Assembly: GCA_030745815.1 (NCBI GenBank)
Contig: JASLNX010000079.1
Location: forward strand, 1 to 12,994
DNA: 12,994 nucleotides
Direction: 5' to 3'
DNA from: an archaeon
Lineage (GTDB): Archaea; Iainarchaeota; Iainarchaeia; Iainarchaeales; GCA-2688035
Below, in pieces: positions 4,740 through 11,560 of the stretch; the first letter of the stretch is position 1; each line of letters starts with the position of its first letter. Position numbers and translations under genes: made by a program. Under the pieces are notes generated by a model. That model worked only from the letters and a program-made list of their open reading frames with translations, was not told the origin of the DNA and searched no databases.

Positions 4740-6564
4740 ATTTGCTAGGAAGGAGTTTGAGCTTGTTGCCTCTCAAAAAACATCTCTTGCGCTGGTAATT
4801 TTGTACCCAGCACTAATTGTTCTTGTTGTTGCGCTTGCTTTTGGAAGCCAGAATGTTGAGCCGCAGAGCGGGTTTGAAAGAGCGGACGTTGCATACTATC
4901 TTCCGTTTGGTTCAAGTAATTTTGACAGCGAAGAATTTTTGGACCACTTGAGTCAGGTTGAAAGGTTAAGGTTACATCGTGCCAAGTCTCCTGATGCAGT
5001 AAAGGAAGCTATTGACCAGGGCATTGCCAGAATTGGAGTTGTTGTTCACGAGCCAACCAGTGAATTTGAAAGGGTCAAGATAAGCTTCTACTATGACAAC
5101 AGTGCCCCGCTTGTTTCTAAAATGGTGATGTCCTATGCTTACTTTTCAATTCAAATATTTGCAAACAATAAGTCAACTAAGATATTGCACAGGATTTGGG
5201 AAAATCTTGATACCATTACGAAAAGGCTTGATGAACAGTATGCAAAAATCAATGGGTTTGAAGAAGGCCTTGATGGCGCAAAGCAGCGCATTATAGATCT
5301 TGAAACAAAAATAAACAGTATTGATATAGCTTCTCTTAAAAGCAAGTTGAATCAGTTCAATGCGCATTATCTTGATTCAAAGAGCAAAATTGCTTCTGCA
5401 AAAGAGGATCTTGCCGAGGCCAAAACAACGCTTTCCACTTATAGGGCAAAACTTGTTGATACTAGTCTTGAGCTTTCAACTTATTCAGATACTCTAAAAT
5501 TAATTCGAGGGGACTTGCAGCAGATTAAGAACGCAAGTTTTGAGCCGATAAAATCACAGCTTCAATCCGTTGAAAATGAGCTTACTGAAACGATTACAAA
5601 AATTGATTCATCCATAGCTGAGATTAATTCTGCAATAAACGACATTGATGACTCGCAACAAAAGCTTACTGAGTTAAACACCGAGCTTAATTCAGCGGAT
5701 TCAAAGCTTGATAGTGCGAACTTGACAGTTGAAGAGTTCAAGGTTGCTGTTGACGATCTTGAAACTACTCTAACAGAAGTTAAGGGCCTTATTAGGGACT
5801 CTTTTGATTATTATGAGCAGACAAAATCAAATCTTGCGGAGACAAAGACCCTGCTTGACGATTTGACTGAGACAATTGAAAAGTTTATGTTCTACAAACC
5901 TGAGTTTCTTGTAAGGCCTTTTATTGTGGAAGAGAACAAGATGTATCTTGTTTCTGAGGAATACCTTCCTGTTGAAAAGACAGCGATCCTGATTCCAATT
6001 TCTCTTACTATTGTTTTGATGCTTACTTGTATTCTTATTGCGAGCATTTCAACTATTGTTGAGAGAAAACAAGGGCTTAACGTAAGGCTTCATTCTTCTC
6101 CCACTTCAAAGCTGAGCTGGGTTTCTGGAAAAATTTTGGGTCAGATAATGTTTGCTTTGCTTGAGGCCTTAATAATTCTTGCCATTGCAATCCTTGTTTT
6201 TGGAGTTCCACTAATGGGCTCTATTTTAGATCTTCTTATTGTACTAGTTGCCATCTCCCTTGCGTTCATTTCAATTGGCGTGTTTCTAACTGGCTTTACC
6301 AGTGAACAATCGACTGCTGTACTTGCCTCTTTGTTGATAATGATCCCGCTTCTCTTTTTAGGAGGAATAATTTTCCCAATTGAGTTTATGCCGTTTTATG
6401 TGCAGGGCATTGCTTCTGCTCTCCCCCTAACTCTTGGAATTCAGTTGCTTACAAACGTAATGGTAAAGGGAATTCCGTTAATCTATGCCCTTGACAAGCT
6501 TCTTGTTTTGGTTGTTCCGGCGTTTATACTATTGTTAGTTGGGATCTTTAGGAAAAAGATTTAG
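4726..6564 (+). CDS. ABC-2 type permease with large extracytoplasmic coiled coil (YhgE/Pip-like)
   Basis: Membrane partner of the upstream ATPase. The 612-residue product starts with a cytoplasmic basic segment and one helix (about 19-39). A large outside domain (about 40-415) follows, then a block of about five or six helices (about 420-442, 470-492, 498-522, 529-551, 560-578 and 588-607). This is the ABC-2 (ABC2_membrane_3) topology. The outside domain contains a long heptad-like stretch (about 155-385) rich in Leu/Ile, Lys, Glu, Ser and Thr, resembling YhgE/Pip and MmpL-accessory architectures. Conserved-looking membrane features include the loop ERKQG (446-450) and the LLFLGGIIFPIEFMP segment (542-556). 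The start is GTG at 4726 with AGGGGA upstream, inside the last codons of the ATPase gene. Likely exports or moves a lipid, glycolipid or peptide; the substrate cannot be read from the sequence. Confidence 0.9.
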   Translation: MKIFRFARKEFELVASQKTSLALVILYPALIVLVVALAFGSQNVEPQSGFERADVAYYLPFGSSNFDSEEFLDHLSQVERLRLHRAKSPDAVKEAIDQGIARIGVVVHEPTSEFERVKISFYYDNSAPLVSKMVMSYAYFSIQIFANNKSTKILHRIWENLDTITKRLDEQYAKINGFEEGLDGAKQRIIDLETKINSIDIASLKSKLNQFNAHYLDSKSKIASAKEDLAEAKTTLSTYRAKLVDTSLELSTYSDTLKLIRGDLQQIKNASFEPIKSQLQSVENELTETITKIDSSIAEINSAINDIDDSQQKLTELNTELNSADSKLDSANLTVEEFKVAVDDLETTLTEVKGLIRDSFDYYEQTKSNLAETKTLLDDLTETIEKFMFYKPEFLVRPFIVEENKMYLVSEEYLPVEKTAILIPISLTIVLMLTCILIASISTIVERKQGLNVRLHSSPTSKLSWVSGKILGQIMFALLEALIILAIAILVFGVPLMGSILDLLIVLVAISLAFISIGVFLTGFTSEQSTAVLASLLIMIPLLFLGGIIFPIEFMPFYVQGIASALPLTLGIQLLTNVMVKGIPLIYALDKLLVLVVPAFILLLVGIFRKKI

Positions 6565-6582
6565 TAGCCCCCATTCAAAACG

Positions 6583-6593
6583 TTTTTATATTT
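6583..6593 (+). promoter_or_regulatory. TATA box for the Cys-rich lipoprotein gene
   Basis: TTTTTATATTT centred about 24 nt before the ATG at 6612, with no ribosome binding site nearby. It suggests the lipoprotein gene has its own leaderless transcript even though it is only 47 bp downstream of the permease gene. Confidence 0.55.
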
Positions 6594-6611
6594 GGAGTAC
6601 CATATTTTGGC

Positions 6612-8696
6612 ATGAGGGCTGTTGTTCTGATTGTCGTGGCTTTTATTTTCTTAAGTGGTTGTATTGAGGAAAATCCGCAGCAGACCAAGCAAAGGGTTTT
6701 GGATTTTGTTGAAACTAATGGCGAATTTAGTGAATTTATGCAGAATCATTCTTTTGCTGATGTTCTTGTTCAAAAGATTGAACGGGAAAGTTCAGGGCTT
6801 TTTCAGGACCCGGTTGTTTTAGAGCGCGCTGAGCGGGAATGTGGCAAGAAGTTCACCGCCAATACTTACTGGCGTGTGAAGGCGGTAGAGATTGAAAGCG
6901 AGATTGAGTTGCTAATTAATGAATCTGGTGATTTGGTTGAGTGTGTTATGACAAATGATTATTGTACGGATGATGCTGAGTGTGATAACAAAATCGCTTG
7001 TACTATAGATTTCTGCAGCGGGGTTACGAAGAGATGTGAGAGTATTCCAATTACTACCTGTGGGAACGAAGATAGTTGTTGTCCTGGGGATTGTGATTAC
7101 TTAAATGACAACGATTGTCCCCGAGGTCTTGAAGTTTTCGAAGTCCCTGAAGTCCCTGAAGACGTTGAGGAGCAAGAACCATGCGAGGATACTATTGACT
7201 GTGATGATGAAGAGATTTGCACCATTGATTATTGCAATGCCCAAACCACCAGTTGTAACTATATAAATAAAACGGACGGGTCGCCATGCAGGAACCCTAA
7301 AAATGGCCTGACTGCAAGTTGCCAGTCTGGGATGTGTATATATGATCAAATTCAGAATCCTAAAGAATTTTCTGCCAGTTTCCCATCTGTAGCAGACTTA
7401 TCGTCAATTGGATTGGATACCATTGGTCTCTATTGTTTTCTTGGCGGATGGACAACAGGGGACGCAGCTTGTGGTCATAATTCGTATTCCTGTATTTATA
7501 ATGTCAAAAAAGGAGCGGATTTCTACTCGCTTGACATTTATAGTAATGAGTGGAACACCAATGATCTGGAGGTTGCCGAATCTTGCTCTAGCGTATCTTT
7601 CCACAACGGTCTACAAGTTTACTCTGGGGCCTACTCTGATGTCTACACTGATTTGGAAAGCACGGTAGTTAGAGAAAACTTTGTTGGGAAAGAAAGTTTT
7701 TTGGCGGTTGAGAAGGTAAGTGATCTAGTTACTATGTTTCGCTTGCATTTTACTCAAAAAGGTAATTATATACGAATAAGTGAATCTAAGCCCAGGGTAA
7801 AAAATCTAGCCGTTTATTATGACCTTTTAGAATCTGTCGCCAGAAAAATAGACGGGATAATTTTGGGCAATCTTTCAGAGCCAAGCTTGCCTAGTGAATT
7901 TGACCCCCCGGAGTGCGAATCAGATGCCGATTGTGACGACGGCAATTCCCTAACCAGTAACCGCTGTTCCGGGAATCCTAAAAAATGTTCTTTCGCCCCA
8001 ATTCCTGCGTCGGAAATTTTGGCGTGTGAAATAAAAGGCGATTGTGATGATGCAGAGTCTTGCACTATTGATTCCTGTGACCCCCAAAATTTCAATTGTG
8101 AGAATGAAAATAAACCAGAAGGGTATGTATGCATGCGCTCTGAAGGGGGCCTGACTGCAAGTTGCCAGTCTGGAAGATGCACAGGGGACCAAATTCAGAA
8201 TACTACTGAGGTTTCTGCCTCTTTTCCCACTGTGGGTGATTTGTCGTCAATTGGACTGGAAACCCTTGGCACATTTTGCCAGGTTAGTATGGTGATGAAC
8301 GGAAACCAGCCCTGTGACTATAATACGCTTTTCTGTGCTTATGATGTCAAAAAAGAGGGGGAGTTCTATTCGTTTGAGATTTATGATCACCGGTGGAAGA
8401 CCAATAGCCTTGAGGTTGCCAAATCCTGTTCTGAAAAAAAGTTTTCCATTCCTCTAAGCAATGTAGTTAGGGAAAATTTTGCCGGAGAAAGAAGTTTTTT
8501 GGAAGCTGAGGAAGTAAGTGGACGGCTCACTAATTATAATCTGGAGCTTATCCAAAGTGGTAGGCATATAATAATAAATAAACAAAGGCCCCCGCCAAAA
8601 AACCCATCTGCTTATTATGACTTCCTGGAATCGGTTGCAAAAAAAGTAGAAGAGAGAATCTTAATTAGTCCTTTTGTCTATGTTAATTGGCCTTAA
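6612..8696 (+). CDS. Cys-rich surface lipoprotein with internal duplication
   Basis: Exported, probably lipid-anchored protein of unknown function, 694 residues. The N-terminus is a signal peptide ending in a lipobox (LSGC, 14-17), so Cys17 is the likely lipid-modified residue. A 90-residue segment (about 20-110) follows, then Cys-rich modules near 118-169, 191-242, 434-459 and 472-523 of the form CxxxxDCDDxxxCTIDxC, similar to CTDC-type repeats. Two long copies are clear: 191-417 and 472-683. Each has a Cys-rich module, the identical GLTASCQSG, an ASFP(S/T)VxDLSSIGL(D/E)T domain, VVRENF and YYD(L/F)LESVA(R/K)K. The first copy carries an insertion of about 15-20 residues near 330-350. Linker 176-187 is a short Pro/Glu repeat (VPEVPEDVEE). 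At the DNA level 26 bases are identical at 7305-7330 and 8148-8173. Binding or adhesion is a guess. Confidence 0.85.
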   Translation: MRAVVLIVVAFIFLSGCIEENPQQTKQRVLDFVETNGEFSEFMQNHSFADVLVQKIERESSGLFQDPVVLERAERECGKKFTANTYWRVKAVEIESEIELLINESGDLVECVMTNDYCTDDAECDNKIACTIDFCSGVTKRCESIPITTCGNEDSCCPGDCDYLNDNDCPRGLEVFEVPEVPEDVEEQEPCEDTIDCDDEEICTIDYCNAQTTSCNYINKTDGSPCRNPKNGLTASCQSGMCIYDQIQNPKEFSASFPSVADLSSIGLDTIGLYCFLGGWTTGDAACGHNSYSCIYNVKKGADFYSLDIYSNEWNTNDLEVAESCSSVSFHNGLQVYSGAYSDVYTDLESTVVRENFVGKESFLAVEKVSDLVTMFRLHFTQKGNYIRISESKPRVKNLAVYYDLLESVARKIDGIILGNLSEPSLPSEFDPPECESDADCDDGNSLTSNRCSGNPKKCSFAPIPASEILACEIKGDCDDAESCTIDSCDPQNFNCENENKPEGYVCMRSEGGLTASCQSGRCTGDQIQNTTEVSASFPTVGDLSSIGLETLGTFCQVSMVMNGNQPCDYNTLFCAYDVKKEGEFYSFEIYDHRWKTNSLEVAKSCSEKKFSIPLSNVVRENFAGERSFLEAEEVSGRLTNYNLELIQSGRHIIINKQRPPPKNPSAYYDFLESVAKKVEERILISPFVYVNWP
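7305..7330 (+). repeat. 26-base exact direct repeat, copy 1 (inside lipoprotein gene)
   Basis: Identical to 8148-8173, 843 bases (281 codons) away and in the same frame. It encodes the core of GLTASCQSG. Identity at silent positions, while flanking DNA has diverged, suggests recent gene conversion or duplication. Confidence 0.85.
8148..8173 (+). repeat. 26-base exact direct repeat, copy 2 (inside lipoprotein gene)
   Basis: Second copy of the word at 7305-7330, at the matching point of the second protein repeat. Recombination between the two would delete exactly one in-frame repeat unit of 281 codons. Confidence 0.85.
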
Positions 8697-8725
8697 CAAT
8701 TGCCCCGATTGCCCTGGCTGATTAA

Positions 8726-8734
8726 CTTTATTAA
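8726..8734 (+). promoter_or_regulatory. Weak TATA-like box before the GT-C gene
   Basis: CTTTATTAA about 35 nt before the TTG start at 8765. A transcript from here would begin near 8755 and include the G-rich ribosome binding site at its 5' end. Readthrough from the lipoprotein gene is also possible. Confidence 0.3.
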
Positions 8735-8755
8735 CAATCCTGTACTTATTTCTAA

Positions 8756-8760
8756 GGGGG
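8756..8760 (+). promoter_or_regulatory. Ribosome binding site supporting a TTG start
   Basis: GGGGG preceded by AA and followed by four bases and the TTG at 8765. It is the main support for a TTG start. The protein begins MVNKKALLAILILALF, so the first membrane helix follows directly. Confidence 0.6.
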
Positions 8761-8764
8761 TTAT

Positions 8765-10153
8765 TTGGTTAACAAAAAGGCACTCTTGGCAATACTTATT
8801 TTGGCCTTATTTATCAGGGCCTTTCCCTTATTCATTGGTTCAATGACTGGTCCAGATCCCTGGTTTCATGCAAGAATGTCTGAAATGGTTGTTGTTGGCC
8901 AGGCGGTTCCAGTTTTTGATTCTCTTTCAATGCAGGGTAGGTTCTACAGTTATGCTCCCTTGTTTCATACAACAATTGCGTCCTTTTCCATTCTTTCAGG
9001 AATTGAGGTGATTAATCTTACTCCAATTCTTCCTGCAATTTATGGGGCGGTAGCAGTTCTTTTAGCTTTTGCATTTACAAGACGTTTTTTCAAAAGCCAG
9101 AGCATTGCGCTCTTTGCATCGCTTGCAATCGCCTTAATGCCGCTTCACTTAATGAGAACAGCTGCCTACGCTCGCCCTGATTCCCTGGCTCTTCTAATTG
9201 TTCCGGCAATAATCTTTCTAATATATATTAAGAAATTTTCACCTGCATTGCTTCTCACAGTTGCTCTGGTTTTGCTGCATCCGCTTTCCTCGCTTTACCT
9301 CTTTACTTTTTTAATAATCTGGATGATTGTTGCAAGAGTAAAGCATTTGGATTTTAATTTCAGAAAAACTTTGCTGATAATTTTAATTTGCACAATTATT
9401 TGGATGCTTTGGCTTTACTCGCTGCCATATTCGCCACTGGATTATGTTTCGTCCGTTTCCCTTGAGTCAAGCGAGAACGCAAAGCCACTTTTTCTAAGCA
9501 TTTTTATCTTCTTTACATTCTCCTGGATTTTCCTGGTTATTGGCCTTGTAAAGTCAGAAGCGCGGAAAAAGGTTTTCTTACTCACCTGGTTTTTCTTTTC
9601 CCTTCTCTACGCTGCCTTTAGTTCAAGGCTTGCAATTTTCCTAACCTTGCCTGTTGCAGTAATTTCCGCCGCAGGCTTTGGGTTTGCCTTTGAAAAAACC
9701 CGTTCTGCTTTTCCAGTTTTACTTGCGTTGCTGTTTATTCTTGGTTCAATGGTGGTCTTTTCCGAGGCCAGCAACACAGGACGTTTTGTGAGTATACCTG
9801 AACGCGCTGCAATGACTTGGCTTCAGAACACCCCTGTGGATTCGGTGATTTTTTCATCGTGGGATCGCGGTCATCCTCTTACATACATTTCCAGGCGACA
9901 AGTTGTAATGGACGGGTACTTTGAGTTTGCCCCCGGCCTAAGTGAACGAAACGATTCCATGCATGTGCTTGTTAGGACTTCAAACTGTTTGAAGATTCTC
10001 GCTGAGAAAACCCGCTGGGACTTTGACTTTTTCTTCTTGCACAAGGGAGCTTTGGATTCAGCGGTTTACAAAAACGGGCTTCTTGAAGCAGACTGCAAGT
10101 TTATTTCAACTGTTTACTCAAGCGATTCGGCAAGAATTCTTTCCTTTAATTAA
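8765..10153 (+). CDS. STT3/AglB-like GT-C membrane glycosyltransferase, short form
   Basis: Multi-helix membrane enzyme that probably transfers sugar from a lipid carrier on the outer face of the membrane. The 462-residue product has about ten to eleven helices up to about residue 330, then a short soluble tail. The first outside loop carries GPDPWFHARMSEM (29-41), matching the STT3/AglB loop motif with a metal-binding Asp (Asp31). An R137-P138-D139 motif in the third loop is also typical of GT-C enzymes. The tail has SSWDRGHPLTYISRRQVVMDG (364-384), which aligns with the WWDYG acceptor-binding region of STT3 but departs from it (SWDRG). True AglB proteins are longer with a bigger C-terminal domain. 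This may therefore be an STT3 relative with another acceptor, or a PMT-like enzyme. The start is TTG with a strong upstream GGGGG. Convergent with the next gene; the stop codons touch. Confidence 0.75.
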   Translation: MVNKKALLAILILALFIRAFPLFIGSMTGPDPWFHARMSEMVVVGQAVPVFDSLSMQGRFYSYAPLFHTTIASFSILSGIEVINLTPILPAIYGAVAVLLAFAFTRRFFKSQSIALFASLAIALMPLHLMRTAAYARPDSLALLIVPAIIFLIYIKKFSPALLLTVALVLLHPLSSLYLFTFLIIWMIVARVKHLDFNFRKTLLIILICTIIWMLWLYSLPYSPLDYVSSVSLESSENAKPLFLSIFIFFTFSWIFLVIGLVKSEARKKVFLLTWFFFSLLYAAFSSRLAIFLTLPVAVISAAGFGFAFEKTRSAFPVLLALLFILGSMVVFSEASNTGRFVSIPERAAMTWLQNTPVDSVIFSSWDRGHPLTYISRRQVVMDGYFEFAPGLSERNDSMHVLVRTSNCLKILAEKTRWDFDFFFLHKGALDSAVYKNGLLEADCKFISTVYSSDSARILSFN

Positions 10154-10846
10154 TTAGATAAGGAAAGGCGTGTTTTTTTTGTAAGTTGCGTATTCTGGGA
10201 ATTTTTTTGAAACATCTTCCTCTTCTTTTCGGCACACTTGAACATATTTGTAGGTTAGAATTGGCGCAAAGGCGGCTGTTAAAAGAGTGGGCCATCCAAC
10301 AAACCATCCAATTGTGACCATTATGAATCCAAGGTACTGTGGGTGCCTTGAATGTGCATAAAGTCCGTTTGTAACAAGGCCTTGCTCGCGGTTTCTGTAG
10401 AGCGTTATCCAACCAATTGCTATTAGCAGCATTCCAAGAAGCATTACTCCAAGACCGTAAACCATTCCGGCGGTCATTGCAAATTCAACTCCCAGAAAAT
10501 TAAATGTTACTGCGTTCACCGGTAAGTAAACTGCTTCGGCAAAAAGGTATTTTGAGGCAATAAACATTGAGAGTGGCAAGCCGTACATTTCAATGAATAG
10601 CGAAACAAAGAACGCGCTAACCAGGCCATACTCTTGCCAGCTGGCCTTTCTTCTAAACGAAAGCGGAATAAGAAACGCCGTGAAAAAAATTATGTTTAGT
10701 GCGGCAATGTGCCACTGCTGGGTTATTGCGGTAATACTTCCCGTAAAGTGGTCGTATGAGTGGTTTAAGAATTCATTTAAGAAAAGGAGTGGGGCCAGTG
10801 CAATTGCAAGAAGTGCAATTCTCCACTTTAAATTTCTGGCAGGCAT
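10154..10846 (-). CDS. Isoprenylcysteine carboxyl methyltransferase-like membrane protein
   Basis: Integral membrane methyltransferase of the ICMT/PEMT superfamily, using S-adenosylmethionine; the archaeal substrate is unknown. The 230-residue product has about five or six helices (for example 9-26, 46-62, 73-97, 118-147 and 176-200). The C-terminal catalytic signature is clear: GLVTNGLYAHSRHPQYLGFI (156-175) with the Arg167-His168-Pro169 and Tyr171 cofactor-binding residues. Then RKEEEDVSKKFPEYATYKKN (206-225) supplies the Glu pair and FPEYxxYxxxTP ending. The ATG at 10846 overlaps the TAA of the upstream nuclease gene by one base (TAATG), so the two are translationally coupled. Placement in a DNA-repair operon may be incidental. 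Its stop touches the stop of the convergent glycosyltransferase gene. Confidence 0.85.
   Translation of the reverse strand: MPARNLKWRIALLAIALAPLLFLNEFLNHSYDHFTGSITAITQQWHIAALNIIFFTAFLIPLSFRRKASWQEYGLVSAFFVSLFIEMYGLPLSMFIASKYLFAEAVYLPVNAVTFNFLGVEFAMTAGMVYGLGVMLLGMLLIAIGWITLYRNREQGLVTNGLYAHSRHPQYLGFIMVTIGWFVGWPTLLTAAFAPILTYKYVQVCRKEEEDVSKKFPEYATYKKNTPFLI
10173..10180 (+). terminator. Oligo-T tract, likely terminator of the plus-strand block
   Basis: Eight T residues on the plus strand, 20 nt after the glycosyltransferase stop codon. It lies inside the 3' coding end of the convergent methyltransferase gene, where it encodes Lys-Lys-Asn on the other strand. Archaeal termination at such tracts is common, so it would end the plus transcript inside the opposing gene. 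Confidence 0.45.
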
Positions 10847-11559
10847 TAGTCTTCCTCAATGTATTTTTCTCTAAAAACTTTTTTTATGTGTTTTGCTTTT
10901 TTTAATCCAAGGTTTTCAACCTTTTGCAGGTCTTTGCTGTAGGCGTTTGCTATTTCTCGTACGCTTCCGAATTCTTTTAGCAGGGCCTTTGCCATTTTTG
11001 GGCCAACAAAGGGGAGTGATTCAACAATAAATCTTTGCTGTTCGGCAAGATTCATTTTCTTTCGTCCAATCCTTAGCCTTATGTCTTTACTTTTTCCAAG
11101 CTGTTCTCTTTTTGCGATATTGTATAAGAAGTCAACGGTTTCTCTAGCGCTTCCGGTGAACATTACTGGAACCTGATAATTTAGTGCGGCTGAAGTGAGC
11201 GCGCCAATAATGCTGTTCTTGTGAATGTTTCTAATTGTGTAAATTCTTGAAAGCTCCCCTTCAATCAAAAGCAGGGGTTTTTCGTAATTGCTTTTCATGT
11301 TTACAAGCTGTTCAAACAGGCGGCCGTCAATAATGCTTTGCAGAAAGTCTGCAAGCGTTTTTCTTTCAACAACCACGGCGTCGCTTAGAACGTAGTCTCC
11401 AACGTCAAGCATTTTAACGCGAACATCGCATTCGAGTGATGAAAGTTTGTTGGCAATTGCAGGGTTTTGCTCTCTTGAGTCCACGTAAATTACTATTTGG
11501 TCTTTTTTTCCTTTGACATGCTTTGCCAGTGTTTCCTGCTTTTCCCTTTTCCTCTCCAT
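10846..11559 (-). CDS. ERCC4/XPF-type structure-specific nuclease (Hef nuclease half)
   Basis: Cuts branched DNA such as stalled forks and flaps. The 237-residue product has the ERCC4 nuclease domain (about 22-150) with all catalytic residues: VDSRE (26-30), GDY (54-56) and the hallmark VVERKTLADF (63-72; Glu65, Arg66, Lys67, Asp71). After it comes a linker and a tandem helix-hairpin-helix region (about 178-232: LPFVGPKMAKALL and VENLGLKKAKHIKKV) that binds DNA and mediates dimerisation. This is the C-terminal half of Hef, which in many euryarchaea is fused to the helicase encoded just upstream. Here it begins with its own ATG, one base after the helicase stop and in a different frame. The lysine-rich N-terminus (1-20) may be the remains of the inter-domain linker. 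It overlaps the methyltransferase start by one base. Confidence 0.94.
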   Translation of the reverse strand: MERKREKQETLAKHVKGKKDQIVIYVDSREQNPAIANKLSSLECDVRVKMLDVGDYVLSDAVVVERKTLADFLQSIIDGRLFEQLVNMKSNYEKPLLLIEGELSRIYTIRNIHKNSIIGALTSAALNYQVPVMFTGSARETVDFLYNIAKREQLGKSKDIRLRIGRKKMNLAEQQRFIVESLPFVGPKMAKALLKEFGSVREIANAYSKDLQKVENLGLKKAKHIKKVFREKYIEED

Positions 11560-11560
11560 T

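Noticed and set aside
7141..7158. Tandem AAGTCCCTG repeat as a regulatory or CRISPR-like element
   Set aside because: Only two units, in frame, encoding the Pro/Glu linker of the lipoprotein.
7817..8192. Minus-strand frames opposite the lipoprotein gene
   Set aside because: The plus-strand protein has a lipobox, conserved Cys spacing and an internal duplication, so the antisense frames are by-products, including their apparent similarity to one another.
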